Below the pieces are notes generated by a model, which was given only the letters and a program-made list of their open reading frames with translations, ran no database searches and was not told the origin of the DNA. A stretch of 64,000 nt of DNA from Gammaproteobacteria bacterium (lineage in GTDB: Bacteria > Pseudomonadota > Gammaproteobacteria > Burkholderiales > Gallionellaceae). Within the stretch, counting starts at the first letter, position 1. Each line of letters starts with the position of its first letter. This document shows positions 6,730 through 17,691 of this stretch, piece after piece. The position numbers were made by a program, and so were the translations under genes. The stretch spans positions 1 through 64,000 of the forward strand of contig JAHJNJ010000042.1 in NCBI GenBank assembly GCA_018820925.1. Reading direction: 5' to 3'.

Positions 6730-9341
6730 AACCACTCCCCCTTGCGGCATACTCCGCGCATCTCGCAATATCCGCACACCGCATCAATGCCGTTCGCAAC
6801 CAACCCTGCCCCGCCGCGTATCGCGCCCATCACGTTCACCAAGCGCTCCGCATTCAGCTGCGCCAGCAACGGCACGTCGTGTTTGGGCTCGACCAGTTTC
6901 ACTTTGCCATTCTCGATGCTGACGAAGGCCGCATCCGCCGCTTCATGCGCGTAGGCATAGCACGCCAGTTGCACGTCTTCGCCCGGTTCGCGCAATTTGT
7001 TGCGCAGCACTTGCTCACTTTGCGTCTTGTAATCGAGGACGCGCTTGGCTTCGCCGTTCACATCCAGCCGGTCGATACGTCCGCGTAGCCTCACGACTTC
7101 CAGGTCCCAGTCGAAGGCACTCTCCGACTCGGCATGGCGCCAGCCTTGCGCTTCGTTCTGTTTCTGCCATTCGATGTAAGCAAACAGGGATTTGAACCAG
7201 CGCGCCAGCCAGGCCCGCGCCTCGAAATCCTGCTGCAGCAGGTCGGCAAACACGTCTTCGCTGATCTGGCGCAATGCAGTCTGCAGTTCATCATCCGGGT
7301 GTTCACTTGCCAGCGGATAGCGCCCGTGGAAGCGCTGCAATATTTTATGCACGCGCTCGCCGTAGTCGCGTTTCTCGATGACTTCCTGCACTTCGTCGAG
7401 TTCGTTCAGGCGCAGGATATGACGCGCATGAAATTGGTAGGGACAGGCGACCAGCGAGTTGTAGCCGCTGATGGAGACACTCGGGGGAACGAGATCGGCT
7501 GCCGCCGCCGGGGCGGGTTGCGTCGCCGCCGGCAGCTCGACCGAATGCGCATCTTCCGCCGCAAGCCAGGCATGCAACCCCGATTCCGTGAGATCGTCGC
7601 CGTAAGTCAGCTCATGCAGGTCGCGCAGCATTTCCAGATACGGGCTGAGCAGCCCCGCTTCGCCGTTCCTGTCCTTCTGCCAGGTGACCAGCACACTGTC
7701 GTTCAGGGCCAACAAAGCCAGCAGGTCATCGCGCTGCCGTGCGGCATGCGTGGCGCGCGTGGGCAGGTTCAGCGCTGCGCGCACGGCGTCGTTAAACCAG
7801 CGCCCGCCGTCGGAGACGCCGGGCAGATGATCCGCATCGCAGCCCAGCAGCAGCACCGCATCGAAAGCGCGCCAGCGCGTGGCCGCGAGGTGGGTGAAAC
7901 GCACCGGGCTGTCGATGCTGCTGTCGCGAAAGGTTTCGGTATCCAATTGTTGCGCCAGCCAGCGCCGCCATTCGGCGAAACGGTAGCGGCCTGCGTCAGC
8001 CGCCAATTCCTGCTGCCAGTGCTGCAGCGCGCCCAGCAATTGCAAACCGGCATCGTCCTGCTGCAAACCCTTGTCGATACCCAGCACTTGCAGGCTTTCG
8101 CGCAATGCATCCAGCCACTCGGCCAGGGTTTTCTTTTTGTTTTGCTCCAGCAATGCGGCCGCCTGCCGCAAACGGGCCAGCGGCTGGTGCAGCACCAATT
8201 CGGATTCGGCGAGTGCGCTGAATTTTTCCAGTCCGGCGACGACACCCTGTTTGCGCAGCAGTTGTTCGAGCTGGTACACCGCCGACTTGCGTTCGCCCGC
8301 CGCCATGTCGGCAAAAATGAAAGGCGACTTGAGCAGGTCGAGCAGATCCTGATGATAGAAGTCGCTTTGCAGTGCACTGAGCCAGCGATCCAGCACCGTG
8401 CTCACCGACAGCGTGGCGAAAGTCCAGCCGGTTTCGTCCGCCACCAGTATCTCGGCGCGTTCCAGCAAGGCGCGCATGCGCCGAGCCACCACGCGATCCT
8501 GGGCGACAATGGCGATGTCGCGTTTGCCGGCCTGCAGCCACAAGCGTACTTGCATGGCGGCGGCGCGGGCTTCCTGTTCGAGGCTGGTGGCGGCGAAGAA
8601 GTGCAGTCTATCCCCGAGCGCGGGGATACTCTGCTCGCGCAACCCGTTGGATGTAGCGCGCAGCAAGCCGCCCCATTGCGTATCCATCTCGCGCAAGTCG
8701 AACACCACGACCGCCGCACGCTCTGCATACTCATCCAGGAAACGCTGCTCCAGCGCATTCCAGTCCGAGGTGCGCAGCACATACAGCGGTTGTGCGGCCT
8801 GCCCCGCCAGCCCGGCCAACCGCGACTGGTAAACGCGCGCCGCATCCAGCTCCGCGCCGCTCTGCATGGCGTGCCACAGTTCGAATACCAGCCGCGCTTC
8901 CAGCTGCAATGTGCTGTTTTGCCGCGCCTGATACGCTTTCTGCACGGCAGCCGCAAACTCTTCAGCATTGCCCGGCAAGTCGGCAAGCGAATATGTCAGT
9001 TCGTCGAACAGCGCCAGCAGTTCCTGCGTCATGCTCCACAGGTCGGCGTTCTCGAACCATTTTTTATCGCGCAGTTGTTGATACAGCAGCGCGCTGCGCT
9101 GGCTGTCGCTGACGACAAGCGCATCCGGCACAATGTTTTGCGCCCAGTCGTTGAGTGTCACCATTTGCGGCAGCAGCAGCGCCGGACGCTGCGCACCGCG
9201 CATCAGCGCGCGGGCCAGCGGTTGGGCAACGTGGAAGTTGGGAAGCAGTACTGTGATGCCGCGCAGATCGGGAAGCGAGCTTGCGTGCGCAGTCAGGATG
9301 CGCCGGGCGATACGGTCAAAGAAGTCGTCGGAAACACTCAC
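6726..9341 (-). CDS. addB: AddB-like PD-(D/E)XK exonuclease subunit
   Basis: An 871-aa partner of AddA in end resection. The C-terminal nuclease has [10 protein letters not shown] followed by VLDYKT. Four cysteines around it ([10 protein letters not shown] near residue 640 and [10 protein letters not shown] at the extreme C-terminus) match the iron-sulphur-staple arrangement of AddB/RecB-family nucleases. The N-terminal helicase-like half lacks a clear Walker A, as in many proteobacterial AddB proteins. Its start overlaps the ferredoxin stop by 4 bp and its stop overlaps the addA start by 4 bp (ATGA both times), so translation is probably coupled along the unit. Confidence 0.85.
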   Translation of the reverse strand: MSVSDDFFDRIARRILTAHASSLPDLRGITVLLPNFHVAQPLARALMRGAQRPALLLPQMVTLNDWAQNIVPDALVVSDSQRSALLYQQLRDKKWFENADLWSMTQELLALFDELTYSLADLPGNAEEFAAAVQKAYQARQNSTLQLEARLVFELWHAMQSGAELDAARVYQSRLAGLAGQAAQPLYVLRTSDWNALEQRFLDEYAERAAVVVFDLREMDTQWGGLLRATSNGLREQSIPALGDRLHFFAATSLEQEARAAAMQVRLWLQAGKRDIAIVAQDRVVARRMRALLERAEILVADETGWTFATLSVSTVLDRWLSALQSDFYHQDLLDLLKSPFIFADMAAGERKSAVYQLEQLLRKQGVVAGLEKFSALAESELVLHQPLARLRQAAALLEQNKKKTLAEWLDALRESLQVLGIDKGLQQDDAGLQLLGALQHWQQELAADAGRYRFAEWRRWLAQQLDTETFRDSSIDSPVRFTHLAATRWRAFDAVLLLGCDADHLPGVSDGGRWFNDAVRAALNLPTRATHAARQRDDLLALLALNDSVLVTWQKDRNGEAGLLSPYLEMLRDLHELTYGDDLTESGLHAWLAAEDAHSVELPAATQPAPAAAADLVPPSVSISGYNSLVACPYQFHARHILRLNELDEVQEVIEKRDYGERVHKILQRFHGRYPLASEHPDDELQTALRQISEDVFADLLQQDFEARAWLARWFKSLFAYIEWQKQNEAQGWRHAESESAFDWDLEVVRLRGRIDRLDVNGEAKRVLDYKTQSEQVLRNKLREPGEDVQLACYAYAHEAADAAFVSIENGKVKLVEPKHDVPLLAQLNAERLVNVMGAIRGGAGLVANGIDAVCGYCEMRGVCRKGEWL

Positions 9342-9661
9342 CGTTTCAGGAATTTGAGTTTATCTTTCACGTTGAGCCATTCGTCCGCATCTGCAGGGGC
9401 GTCTTTCTTTACAACGATGGGTTTCCACTGTTTGGCGAGTTCGGCATTCAGGGAAATGAACAAGCGCTGATTTTCCGGCAAATCATCTTCGGCATAGATC
9501 GCGCCCGCCGGGCATTCCGGTACACACAGCGCGCAGTCGATGCATTCGTCCGGATCGATCACCAGGAAGTTCTCGCCCTCGCGAAAGCAATCTACCGGGC
9601 ACACGTCGACGCAGTCGGTGTATTTGCAGCGGATGCAGTTTTCGGCGACGACGTAAGTCAT
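9338..9661 (-). CDS. fdxA: 7Fe-8S ferredoxin FdxA
   Basis: A 107-aa bacterial-type ferredoxin carrying one [3Fe-4S] and one [4Fe-4S] cluster. It shows [14 protein letters not shown] near the start and [12 protein letters not shown] at about residues 40-51, plus the long C-terminal extension typical of the FdxA/Azotobacter FdI class. It is a low-potential cytoplasmic electron carrier. It lies 9 bp after the amidotransferase and overlaps addB by 4 bp. The neighbouring AddB is itself predicted to be an Fe-S protein, but a functional link is only inference. Confidence 0.92.
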   Translation of the reverse strand: MTYVVAENCIRCKYTDCVDVCPVDCFREGENFLVIDPDECIDCALCVPECPAGAIYAEDDLPENQRLFISLNAELAKQWKPIVVKKDAPADADEWLNVKDKLKFLKR

Positions 9662-9670
9662 GGGACACCT

Positions 9671-10378
9671 CTAGTTTGCCAAACCGCGCGACCAATAGCG
9701 GTAAAGCCGATCCGCGACGCGATGCAATTCCGGCAATTTTTCTTTCATTTGCGCCTGCATCTCCTGGGCGGATTGTACCGCCGGACTGGCGGCATTGGCA
9801 GCAAGTTCTGCCGCGCCGACCGAACACCATTCACGGATCATGTGCTCGGTCATCTCGACGTGGCATTGCAAGGCCAGGTGTTTGCCGATGACAAAAGCCT
9901 GGTTCGCGCAGTGGGCGCTGGACAGCACATGCACCGCATCCTGCGGCAGGCTGAAGGTTTCACCATGCCAGTGAAAAGAATCGAAAGCGCGGGCATTGCC
10001 GAACCACTCGCGCGCCGTGGCGTTATCGGCGACTTCCGTCCTGCCCCAGCCCAGCTCCTTCACCGGATTCTTCGTCACCACGCCGCCGAACGCCTTGGCC
10101 ATGAGCTGACCACCCAGGCAATGGCCGAGTACGGGAACATCCTTGGCATAGGCATCGCGGATCAGCGCCAGCGTAAGCGGTATCCAGGGCAGGTCGTCGT
10201 TCACGCTCATCGTCCCGCCCATGAACACGAGTCCGGAATATTCCCGCACATCGAACGGAACGGGGTCGCCGCCGTCAATACGAATCAGTTCCCACGGAAT
10301 GGCGTGCTCATTGAAGAAGGTGGAAATGTAACCGGAACCTTCGGTAGCTGAGTGGCGAAAAATGGCGACAGGTTTCAT
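9671..10378 (-). CDS. class I glutamine amidotransferase-like protein
   Basis: A 235-aa free-standing GATase1 domain. The nucleophile cysteine sits in LGHCLGGQ and the His/Glu pair in CHVEMTEH, so the triad looks intact. It resembles the GMP-synthase-like amidotransferases of unknown ammonia acceptor often annotated GuaA-like. The start at ATG 10378 (MKPVAIFRH) fits the family; an earlier in-frame codon at 10429 would add 17 atypical residues. It is first in the unit leading to fdxA-addB-addA. Confidence 0.8.
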   Translation of the reverse strand: MKPVAIFRHSATEGSGYISTFFNEHAIPWELIRIDGGDPVPFDVREYSGLVFMGGTMSVNDDLPWIPLTLALIRDAYAKDVPVLGHCLGGQLMAKAFGGVVTKNPVKELGWGRTEVADNATAREWFGNARAFDSFHWHGETFSLPQDAVHVLSSAHCANQAFVIGKHLALQCHVEMTEHMIREWCSVGAAELAANAASPAVQSAQEMQAQMKEKLPELHRVADRLYRYWSRGLAN

Positions 10379-10485
10379 ATCGGATCCGGGAAGAGTCAAG
10401 GGAACTGGGAATGCGCCTGCGGCGCTCAAGGGATAGAGCGGATTTTACTCTTCTCTTCCCTTTTTGCCCGTCCCCGTTATTTGCC

Positions 10486-12387
10486 TTATTTCCCCATCTC
10501 CAGCATCAACTGGTTGATGCGTTTGACGAAGCCCGCCGGGTCGTCGAGCTGGCCGCCTTCGGCCAGCAGCGCCTGGTCGAACAGCACGGCCGCCCAATCG
10601 TCGAAGTGCGCATCTTCATTCTGCAGACGCAGTACCACCGGATGCCCGGGATTGATTTCGAGGATGGGCTGTGAATTCGGCGCCTTCTGCCCGGAAGCCT
10701 TGAGCAGGCGCGCCAGGTTGCCGCTCATGTCATGTTCGTCCGCCACCAGGCAGGCGGGGGAATCGGTGAGGCGGTGCGTGACGCGCACTTCTTTCACCTT
10801 GTCCGCCAGGCTGGTCTTGATCTTGTCGGTGAGGCCCTTGAATTCGCCGGCCTGTTTTTCCTGTTCCTGTTTCTCGGCTGCATCTTCCAGCGAGCCCAGG
10901 TCGAGGCCGCCCTTGGCGACGGAGACCAGTTGCTTGCCTTCGAACTCGGGCAGGTTGCTCACCACCCACTCGTCCACACGGTCGGACAGCAGCAACACTT
11001 CGATACCTTTCTTGCGGAACACTTCCAGGTGCGGGCTGTTCCTGGCGGCGTTGAAGCTGTCGGCGGTGACGTAGTAAATTTTCTCCTGGCCGTCTTTCAT
11101 GCGCTCGATATATTCCTTGAGCGACACGCTCTGTTCCGCCGTGTCGGCCTTGGTGGTGGCGAAGCGCAGCAGCGCGGCGATCTTGTCCTTGTTGGCGAAG
11201 TCTTCGCCCACGCCTTCCTTCAGCACCTGGCCGAACTCGCCCCAGAATTTGGCGTACTTTTCTTTATCGTTCCCGGCCAGGTCGGACAGCAGGCCCAGCA
11301 CCTTGCCGGTGCAGCCTTTGCGGATGGCTTCGATGTCTTTCGATTCCTGCAAAATTTCGCGCGACACGTTGAGCGGCAGGTCGGCGGAATCGACCACGCC
11401 GCGCACGAAGCGCATGTATTGCGGCGTCAGTTGTTCGGCATCGTCCATGATGAACACGCGGCGCACATAGAGCTTGATGCCGTGGCGCGTGTTGCGGTCG
11501 TACAGGTCGAATGGCGCATGGCCGGGGATGTACAGCAACTGCGTGTATTCCTGCTTGCCTTCGACGCGCGCGTGCGTCCACGCCAGCGGATCGTCGAAGT
11601 CGTGGCCGACATGTTTGTAAAATTCCTTGTACTGTTCTTCGGTGATTTCGTTCTTGCCGCGTGCCCACAGTGCGGAGGCCTGGTTGACGGTCTCGTCTTC
11701 GGCCAGCGTCTCGTACTTGCCGTCCTTCCACTCTTCCTTGAGCATCAGGATGGGTTGCACGATGTGGTTGGAATATTTCTTGATGATTTCGCGCAGCTTG
11801 TAACCGGCCAGCAGATCGTCCTGGCCTTCGCGCAGATGCAGCGTAATTTCGGTACCGCGCGTTGCCCTGTCCACCATCTCGATGGAGAATTCGCCGCCGC
11901 CGTCGGATTCCCAGCGCACACCCTGGTCGGTTTTCTCGCTCGCCCGGCGCGTCAGCACGGTTACCTTGTCGGCCACGATGAAGGCGGAATAGAAACCCAC
12001 CCCGAACTGGCCGATCAGGTGTGCGTCCTTTTGCTGGTCGCCGGAAAGCTGGGTAAAGAATTCGCGCGTACCGGATTTTGCAATCGTGCCGAGGTTGGCG
12101 ATCACTTCGTCGCGGTTCATTCCGATGCCGCTGTCGCTGATGGTCAGCGTGCGCGCTTCCTTGTCAAAGCTCACGCGGATGTTGAGGTCGGAATTACTTT
12201 CATACAGCGCGTCGTTGTGCAGCGCCTCGAAGCGCAGTTTGTCGCAGGCGTCGGACGCGTTGGAAATCAGTTCTCTCAGGAAAATCTCGCGGTTGGAATA
12301 CAACGAGTGGATCATCAGGTGCAGCAGCTGTTTGACTTCGGTCTGGAAGCCCAGCGTTTCGCGGCTGGCAGTGGTGCTCTCGGTCAT
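10486..12387 (-). CDS. htpG: molecular chaperone HtpG (bacterial Hsp90)
   Basis: A 633-aa ATP-dependent dimeric chaperone of the cytosol. The N-terminal ATPase shows [13 protein letters not shown]-type sequence ([15 protein letters not shown]), [14 protein letters not shown] and [11 protein letters not shown], the GHKL nucleotide pocket. Length is normal for the family. A strong Shine-Dalgarno (AAGGAGA) precedes ATG 12387, and a sigma-32-type promoter lies 30-58 bp upstream, so it should be heat inducible. Confidence 0.97.
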   Translation of the reverse strand: MTESTTASRETLGFQTEVKQLLHLMIHSLYSNREIFLRELISNASDACDKLRFEALHNDALYESNSDLNIRVSFDKEARTLTISDSGIGMNRDEVIANLGTIAKSGTREFFTQLSGDQQKDAHLIGQFGVGFYSAFIVADKVTVLTRRASEKTDQGVRWESDGGGEFSIEMVDRATRGTEITLHLREGQDDLLAGYKLREIIKKYSNHIVQPILMLKEEWKDGKYETLAEDETVNQASALWARGKNEITEEQYKEFYKHVGHDFDDPLAWTHARVEGKQEYTQLLYIPGHAPFDLYDRNTRHGIKLYVRRVFIMDDAEQLTPQYMRFVRGVVDSADLPLNVSREILQESKDIEAIRKGCTGKVLGLLSDLAGNDKEKYAKFWGEFGQVLKEGVGEDFANKDKIAALLRFATTKADTAEQSVSLKEYIERMKDGQEKIYYVTADSFNAARNSPHLEVFRKKGIEVLLLSDRVDEWVVSNLPEFEGKQLVSVAKGGLDLGSLEDAAEKQEQEKQAGEFKGLTDKIKTSLADKVKEVRVTHRLTDSPACLVADEHDMSGNLARLLKASGQKAPNSQPILEINPGHPVVLRLQNEDAHFDDWAAVLFDQALLAEGGQLDDPAGFVKRINQLMLEMGK

Positions 12388-12416
12388 GGTATCTCCTTGA
12401 AAAATTGGTTTTGGCT

Positions 12417-12445
12417 AACTGGGGGCGTGCCGCTGCTTTTTCAAG
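12417..12445 (-). promoter_or_regulatory. sigma-32 heat-shock promoter of htpG
   Basis: Read on the minus strand: CTTGAAA (12439-12445), a 14-base spacer, then CCCCAGTT (12417-12424). This matches the sigma-32 consensus CTTGAAA-N11-16-CCCCATNT with one or two departures. It is placed correctly for htpG. Confidence 0.7.
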
Positions 12446-12462
12446 AGCAAGGAGTGGGAAAC

Positions 12463-12514
12463 TGCGTAGCGATACCCATCGTTGATCGAGATAGTTGATG
12501 GGTATCGCTATGCT
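12463..12514. repeat. REP-like inverted repeat between folE2 and htpG
   Basis: TAGCGATACCCATC (12467-12480) and GATGGGTATCGCTA (12497-12510) are perfect 14-bp inverse copies, extended outward by a few more pairs, with a 16-base loop. It is followed by CTCAACCCATCCTAC, wording I associate with dispersed repetitive palindromes in this group of bacteria. There is no U-run, so it is not a classical terminator, though it could stabilise the folE2 mRNA end. Confidence 0.55.
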
Positions 12515-12551
12515 CAACCCATCCTACCGGCTGTATCTGGCGGATATCTCG

Positions 12552-13349
12552 TCAAACTTTGGTCTTGTCCCGCTCAATCAGGGCGTAAGCGGAGTGGTTG
12601 TGGATGGATTCGAAGTTCTCCGACTCGACAATATAAGCCTCGATACGGTCATCCGCGTTCAGCACGGCCGCCACATCGCGCACCATATCCTCGACGAACT
12701 TGGGATTGTCATAAGCGTGTTCGGTGATGAATTTCTCGTCGGGGCGCTTCAGCAAGCCGTACAGCTCGCTGGATGCCTGTTCTTCGGCAAAACGCACCAC
12801 TTCTTCGATCCACACCGAGCGCTTGGTGCGGATAGTGAGGGTCACGTGCGAACGCTGGTTGTGTGCGCCGCGGTCGGAGATTTCCTTGGAACAGGGGCAC
12901 AGGCTGGTTACCGGCACCAATACCTTCATGGTGAAGCGGTAGTTGCCATCGACGATCTCGCCGATGAAAGTGATGTCGTAATCCAGCAGACTCTGTACGC
13001 CGGACACCGGTGCGGTCTTGTTCACGAAATAGGGGAAGGACATCTCGATATACCCGGATTTCGCTTCCAGTTTCTCTACCATCTCGCGCAGGATACCCTC
13101 GAACGATTCCACCGAGATTTCTCGTCCGCGCTGATTCAGAATCTGCACAAAACGCGACATGTGCGTGCCTTTGAAGTTGTGCGGCAAATGCACGTACATG
13201 TTGAAGGTGGCAATGGTGTGCTGCACGCCCACGCTTTTGTCCCTGACGACGACAGGGTGGCGAATACTCTTGATACCGACCTTGTTGATCGCCAGACGGC
13301 GGGTGTCGGCGCTGTTTTGTACGTCTGCGATGGGTGTAACGGAATTCAT
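12552..13349 (-). CDS. folE2: GTP cyclohydrolase FolE2 (type IB)
   Basis: A 265-aa enzyme converting GTP to 7,8-dihydroneopterin triphosphate, the first step of folate synthesis (and of queuosine where present). It shows family landmarks including [19 protein letters not shown], with the metal-binding cysteine, and [10 protein letters not shown]. FolE2 enzymes work with metals other than zinc and are often used under zinc shortage, but I saw no convincing Zur box here. It stands alone between htpG and dxs with short flanks. Confidence 0.95.
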   Translation of the reverse strand: MNSVTPIADVQNSADTRRLAINKVGIKSIRHPVVVRDKSVGVQHTIATFNMYVHLPHNFKGTHMSRFVQILNQRGREISVESFEGILREMVEKLEAKSGYIEMSFPYFVNKTAPVSGVQSLLDYDITFIGEIVDGNYRFTMKVLVPVTSLCPCSKEISDRGAHNQRSHVTLTIRTKRSVWIEEVVRFAEEQASSELYGLLKRPDEKFITEHAYDNPKFVEDMVRDVAAVLNADDRIEAYIVESENFESIHNHSAYALIERDKTKV

Positions 13350-13392
13350 GGCGAACTCTCTGAGTAATGTTTGTGATGAATTATACCAAATA

Positions 13393-13411
13393 CCCGACAG
13401 TTACCGTCGGG
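13393..13411 (-). terminator. possible terminator after dxs
   Basis: CCCGAC/GTCGGG stem with a 7-base loop just past the dxs stop, followed on the minus strand by TATTTGG, a weak U-rich tract. It lies inside the folE2 leader, so it could also act as a leader hairpin. Confidence 0.4.
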
Positions 13412-13416
13412 CAAGG

Positions 13417-15261
13417 TCAGTTAACTGTTCTTTCCAGGATGGAACGGGCAATGCCGGCCCCGTCCAGGCCACAATCGGCCAGCATTTGCGCCGGATTGCC
13501 CTGCTCCAGGAACTCGTCCGGCAACCCCAGGTGCAACATGGCGATATGCAGACCATGCCGTGCCAGGCATTCGGCCACGGCACTGCCCGCCCCGCCCTGC
13601 ACGACGTTTTCTTCCACCGTGACCAGCAGCGCATGTTCGCGCGCCAGTTTCAGTACCAGTTCCTCGTCCAGCGGTTTGACGAAGCGCATGTTGGCGACAG
13701 TGGCATCCAGTTGATCGGCAGCCTGCAGCGCGGGGGCCAGCATGGAGCCGAACGCCAGGATGGCCACATTGTGTCCTTCGCGCCGCACTTCGCCCTTGCC
13801 CACGGGCAAAACCTGTAAATCCGCTTGTATCGCCACGCCGGGGCCGGTACCGCGCGGATAACGCACCGCGCTGGGTGTGCCGAGCCGGAACGCGGTGCTC
13901 AGCATCTGGCGGCATTCGTTCTCGTCTGCCGGCGCCATCACCGTCATATTGGGGATGCTGCGCAGGTAGGACAGATCGAAACTCCCGGCATGGGTGGCGC
14001 CGTCCGCACCGACCAGGCCGCCGCGATCGATGGCAAACGTGACCGGCAGGTTCTGGATCGCGACATCGTGAATGAGCTGGTCGTAGGCACGCTGCAAAAA
14101 GGTGGAGTAGATCGCCACCACCGGCTTGTAGCCCTCGCACGCCAGCCCTGCGGCAAACGTGAGCGCATGCTGCTCGGCGATGCCCACATCGAAATAACGA
14201 TCCGGGAATTTTTCCGCAAAGTCGGGCATGCCCGAACCTTCGCACATGGCCGGCGTGATGCCGACCAGTTTTTCGTCCTGTGCCGCCATGTCGCACAGCC
14301 AGTCTCCGAACACCTCGGTATAGGTCGGATGAGAACCGGACTTGAACACGACACCGTTGGCACGGTCGAACTTGCCGACACCGTGATACAACTGGCAGTC
14401 CTCTTCCGCGAGGGGATAGCCTTTGCCCTTCTGCGTGACGATGTGCAGGAACTGCGGGCCTTCCAGTTGGCGGATGTTACCCAGCGTATCCAGCAGTACA
14501 TCGATATCATGGCCGTCGATCGGGCCGATGTAGTTGAAGCCGAATTCCTCGAACAGCGTGCCGGGAATCCACATGCCTTTGAAGTGTTCCTCCGCGCGCT
14601 TGGCGAACTCCAGCATGGGCGGCACGCCTTTCAGCACCTTCTCGCTGCCGCGCCGCATCGCGGCGTAAAAACGGCCCGACATCAGTTTGGCCAGGTAGTT
14701 GTTCAGTGCGCCGACCGGACGCGAGATGGACATGTCGTTGTCGTTGAGGATCACCAGCAGGTTGGCATCCATCGCCCCGGCGTTGTTCAGCGCCTCGAAG
14801 GCCATGCCGCCGGTCATGGCACCGTCGCCGATGATGGCCACCGCGCGCTCGTCCGAGCCGCGCAGCTTGGCGGCAACCGCCATGCCGAGTGCGGCGGAAA
14901 TGGAGGTGCTGGAGTGGCCGGTGCCGAAGGTGTCGTAAGGACTTTCGTTGCGTTTGGGAAAACCCGAGATGCCGTGCGCCATGCGCAAACCACCCATCGC
15001 AGCGCGCCGTCCGGTCAGTATCTTGTGCACATAGGTCTGGTGGCCCACATCCCACACCAGTTTGTCTTCCGGTGTGTTGAAGATGGTGTGCAGCGCAATG
15101 GTCAGTTCGACCGCCCCCAGATTCGAGGCAAGATGCCCGCCGGTCTTGCTCACCGACTCGATCAGGAATTCGCGCAGTTCGGCCGCCAGCTGCGGTAACT
15201 GCTCGCGCTCCAGTTGGCGCAGATCTTCCGGGGAATTGATGGTTTCAAGCAGCTTGAACAT
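13417..15261 (-). CDS. dxs: 1-deoxy-D-xylulose-5-phosphate synthase
   Basis: A 614-aa thiamine-diphosphate enzyme joining pyruvate and glyceraldehyde 3-phosphate, the entry step of the MEP isoprenoid pathway. It shows [31 protein letters not shown] and the ThDP motif GDGAMTGG...LNDN, then the transketolase-like middle and C-terminal domains ([13 protein letters not shown]). The start ATG overlaps the ispA stop (TAATG), so dxs and ispA are translationally coupled and supply sequential prenyl-precursor steps. Confidence 0.97.
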   Translation of the reverse strand: MFKLLETINSPEDLRQLEREQLPQLAAELREFLIESVSKTGGHLASNLGAVELTIALHTIFNTPEDKLVWDVGHQTYVHKILTGRRAAMGGLRMAHGISGFPKRNESPYDTFGTGHSSTSISAALGMAVAAKLRGSDERAVAIIGDGAMTGGMAFEALNNAGAMDANLLVILNDNDMSISRPVGALNNYLAKLMSGRFYAAMRRGSEKVLKGVPPMLEFAKRAEEHFKGMWIPGTLFEEFGFNYIGPIDGHDIDVLLDTLGNIRQLEGPQFLHIVTQKGKGYPLAEEDCQLYHGVGKFDRANGVVFKSGSHPTYTEVFGDWLCDMAAQDEKLVGITPAMCEGSGMPDFAEKFPDRYFDVGIAEQHALTFAAGLACEGYKPVVAIYSTFLQRAYDQLIHDVAIQNLPVTFAIDRGGLVGADGATHAGSFDLSYLRSIPNMTVMAPADENECRQMLSTAFRLGTPSAVRYPRGTGPGVAIQADLQVLPVGKGEVRREGHNVAILAFGSMLAPALQAADQLDATVANMRFVKPLDEELVLKLAREHALLVTVEENVVQGGAGSAVAECLARHGLHIAMLHLGLPDEFLEQGNPAQMLADCGLDGAGIARSILERTVN

Positions 15262-16148
15262 TAATACTTTCTCATCACGATAAAGTCGGCCAACTCGCGC
15301 AAGCGCCGGGCTGCCGTGCCGAATTCAGTTAGTGCATCCAGTGCTTCGTGGTGCAATTCCTCTGCCATTTTCTTCGCGGCAGGCACACCGAGCAGGGTGA
15401 CATAAGTCGGCTTGTTGTTGTCCGCATCCTTGCCCGCCGTCTTGCCCAGCGTAGCGGTGTCCGCCTCGCTGTCCAGCACGTCGTCCACCACCTGGAACGC
15501 CAGCCCCATGCATTTTCCGTAGTGGTCGAGTTTGTCGAGTTGCGCCTGGTCCAGACCGCCACAATGTGCGCCGAGCATGATGGCCGCGCGGATCAGCGCG
15601 CCGGTCTTGTGGATGTGCATCTGCTCCAGTTCCGGCAGCGTGAGCTGTTTGCCCACGCTGGCCAGGTCGATGGCCTGGCCGCCCGCCATGCCGCGCGAAC
15701 CGCTGGCCACGGCCAGCAGCTTCACCATCTGCAGCTGTCTGGCCGGATCGTCGCTCAGGCGATGTTCGGACAGCAACTGAAAAGCCAGGCTTTGCAGCGC
15801 GTCGCCCACCAGCAGCGCCGTCGCTTCGTCATATTCGACATGGCAGGTCGGTTTGCCGCGGCGCAGCACATCGTCGTCCATGCACGGCATGTCGTCGTGC
15901 ACCAGCGAATAGGCGTGGATGAGTTCGACGGCAGCGGCGGCAATCTCGACGCGTTCAACCGGCGCATCGCTCAATTCACCGGCAGCGTAAGCCAGCAACG
16001 GACGCACGCGCTTGCCGCCGTCCAGCACGCTGTAACGCATCGCGGCGTGCAGGCGTTGCGGTGTGACCTCGGCCTGCGGCAACAGGCGCTTCAATACGGC
16101 TTCAAACAGGGATTGACGGGTGGATACCCAGGAAGAAAAATCAGACAT
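15261..16148 (-). CDS. ispA: farnesyl diphosphate synthase
   Basis: A 295-aa trans-prenyltransferase making farnesyl diphosphate from IPP and DMAPP. The first aspartate-rich motif is DDMPCMDDD and the second is DDVLD. Also present are GGKRVRP near the N-terminus and [14 protein letters not shown] 16148 (MSDFSSW) is chosen over TTG 16154, which overlaps the xseB stop. It lies between xseB and dxs in the common proteobacterial order. Confidence 0.95.
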   Translation of the reverse strand: MSDFSSWVSTRQSLFEAVLKRLLPQAEVTPQRLHAAMRYSVLDGGKRVRPLLAYAAGELSDAPVERVEIAAAAVELIHAYSLVHDDMPCMDDDVLRRGKPTCHVEYDEATALLVGDALQSLAFQLLSEHRLSDDPARQLQMVKLLAVASGSRGMAGGQAIDLASVGKQLTLPELEQMHIHKTGALIRAAIMLGAHCGGLDQAQLDKLDHYGKCMGLAFQVVDDVLDSEADTATLGKTAGKDADNNKPTYVTLLGVPAAKKMAEELHHEALDALTEFGTAARRLRELADFIVMRKY

Positions 16149-16150
16149 CG

Positions 16151-16387
16151 TCAATTCGCATCGGGGGATGCGGTAAAATCCTTCAACACACCTTCTTCCA
16201 GCACACGTACCTGCTGTTGCGCATCGTCCAGCCGGGAGCGGCAGAACGACAACAATTCCGCGCCGCGCTTGTAAGCCGCCAGCGAATCCTCCAGTGTCAG
16301 CTTGCCGGACTCCATGTCCGCCACCACCTGTTCCAGCTCGGCCAGCGCCGCTTCGAAACTCTGTGTCTTGCCGGATTTTGCCACCAT
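16151..16387 (-). CDS. xseB: exodeoxyribonuclease VII small subunit
   Basis: A small helical subunit (78 aa) that pairs with XseA to degrade single-stranded DNA. It carries the family pattern SFEAALAELEQVVADMESG...LEDSLAAYKRG. ATG 16387 (MVAKSGKTQ) is preceded by AAGGGA at good spacing and is preferred to the upstream TTG at 16408. xseA is not in the window. The stop lies 2 bp before the ispA ATG. Confidence 0.93.
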   Translation of the reverse strand: MVAKSGKTQSFEAALAELEQVVADMESGKLTLEDSLAAYKRGAELLSFCRSRLDDAQQQVRVLEEGVLKDFTASPDAN

Positions 16388-16609
16388 CTCGATTCCCTTG
16401 TGCACCAATATCTGCGTAAGGGCAGCATTCTACCCAAAGGCATTGGTACAGGACAATTTTTGTGTCTGGCAGCCATGCCCGTCAGCGGCTTTGATAACTT
16501 GTCGGCCATATGGCTGAATGGCCTCAATAAGGCTGTTTTAGTGGACAAAAGACGTGACTGCTCCACTTGACATATACTTTGCACAATCAAAATTTCCTGC
16601 CGAGCCCCC
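16388..16609. other. divergent intergenic region xseB / corA
   Basis: A 222-bp divergent spacer. TTGACA occurs at about 16573-16578 and TATACT immediately after, so a corA promoter is likely but I cannot assign the two boxes cleanly. I saw no riboswitch-like structure for magnesium. Confidence 0.35.
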
Positions 16610-17575
16610 ATGCTGCTCAATTGCGTTGCCTACCAGAACGGCGTCAAACTCGCCGATCTCCCTGTCGAAAAAATCAGCAATTACCTTGAACGAAAAGATT
16701 GCTTCGTCTGGGTGGCGCTGCGCGACGCGAGCAATGAGGAGCTCGACCAGATGCAGGAGGAATTCGGGCTGCACGATCTGGCGGTTGAGGATGCCCGTCA
16801 CGGACACCAGCGCCCCAAGATCGAGGAATACGGCAATGAACTGTTCGTGGTGATGCACGTCGTGGAAGTCGACAATTGCGAACTGACGGTCGGCGAAATG
16901 AGCATCTTCGTCGGCAACAACTTCATCCTTTCCATCCGCAACCGCAGCCAGCACAGTTTTCTCGGCGTGCGCGGGCGCTGTGAACGCGAGCCGGAATTGC
17001 TGCGGATGGGCTCGGGCTTCGTGCTGTATGCATTGATGGATGCGGTCGTAGATCAATACTTCCCGGCGATAGACGATCTGGAGTCGCAACTGGAAACCAT
17101 CGAGGAACGCCTGTTCGACAAGAATGCGGCACTCTCCAACATCGAGCAGCTCTATGCACTCAAGCGCAAGGTCGTGGTACTCAAACATGCAGTCATGCCG
17201 CTGATGGAAGCAGCCGGAAGACTGCACGGCATGCGTGTATATCCGATTTGCGTGACAACCCAGGATTATTTCCGCGATGTCCATGACCACCTGACACGCA
17301 TCAACGCCACAGTAGACGCCATACGCGACACCATCACCACCGCCATCCTGGTGTGCCAATCCACGGTATCGATCGAACAGAACGAGGTCAACAAACGCCT
17401 GGCCGCCTGGGCCGGTATCTTCGCCGTCGCCACCGCCTTTGCCGGCATCTGGGGCATGAACTTCCACCACATGCCGGAGTTGTCGCTGGAATACGGCTAC
17501 CCGCTGGCGCTGATTGCGATCGGCGGAACCTGCGGATATCTGTACTATCGTTTCAAACGTTCCGGCTGGCTGTAA
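16610..17575 (+). CDS. corA: CorA-family magnesium/cobalt transporter
   Basis: A 321-aa inner-membrane pentameric channel protein for Mg2+ or related divalent cations. It has a long cytoplasmic N-domain, then two C-terminal membrane helices (about residues 262-282 and 294-312). The signature GMN (IWGMNFHHMPE) closes the first helix, and the basic tail RFKRSGWL is typical. Divergent from xseB. Zinc or nickel transport by a CorA relative cannot be excluded from sequence. Confidence 0.93.
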   Translation: MLLNCVAYQNGVKLADLPVEKISNYLERKDCFVWVALRDASNEELDQMQEEFGLHDLAVEDARHGHQRPKIEEYGNELFVVMHVVEVDNCELTVGEMSIFVGNNFILSIRNRSQHSFLGVRGRCEREPELLRMGSGFVLYALMDAVVDQYFPAIDDLESQLETIEERLFDKNAALSNIEQLYALKRKVVVLKHAVMPLMEAAGRLHGMRVYPICVTTQDYFRDVHDHLTRINATVDAIRDTITTAILVCQSTVSIEQNEVNKRLAAWAGIFAVATAFAGIWGMNFHHMPELSLEYGYPLALIAIGGTCGYLYYRFKRSGWL

Positions 17576-17691
17576 CTTTTCATCTTTCAAAGCCAGTCGG
17601 AAGGCCCTGCTTCGGCATTTTTTATTGCCCCTCCTTGTGATTTCGGGGACAATCCCGGGTCCTTAAAACCGTATTCACAGAAAGAGTGGGT

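Noticed and set aside
7134-9470. A 778-codon plus-strand open frame opposite addB
   Set aside because: The translation is rich in H, Q and R typical of antisense reading in GC-rich DNA, and it overlaps addB with its clear nuclease motifs.
12469-12508. Terminator for folE2
   Set aside because: The stem is strong but no U-run follows on the minus strand and the sequence resembles a dispersed palindrome.
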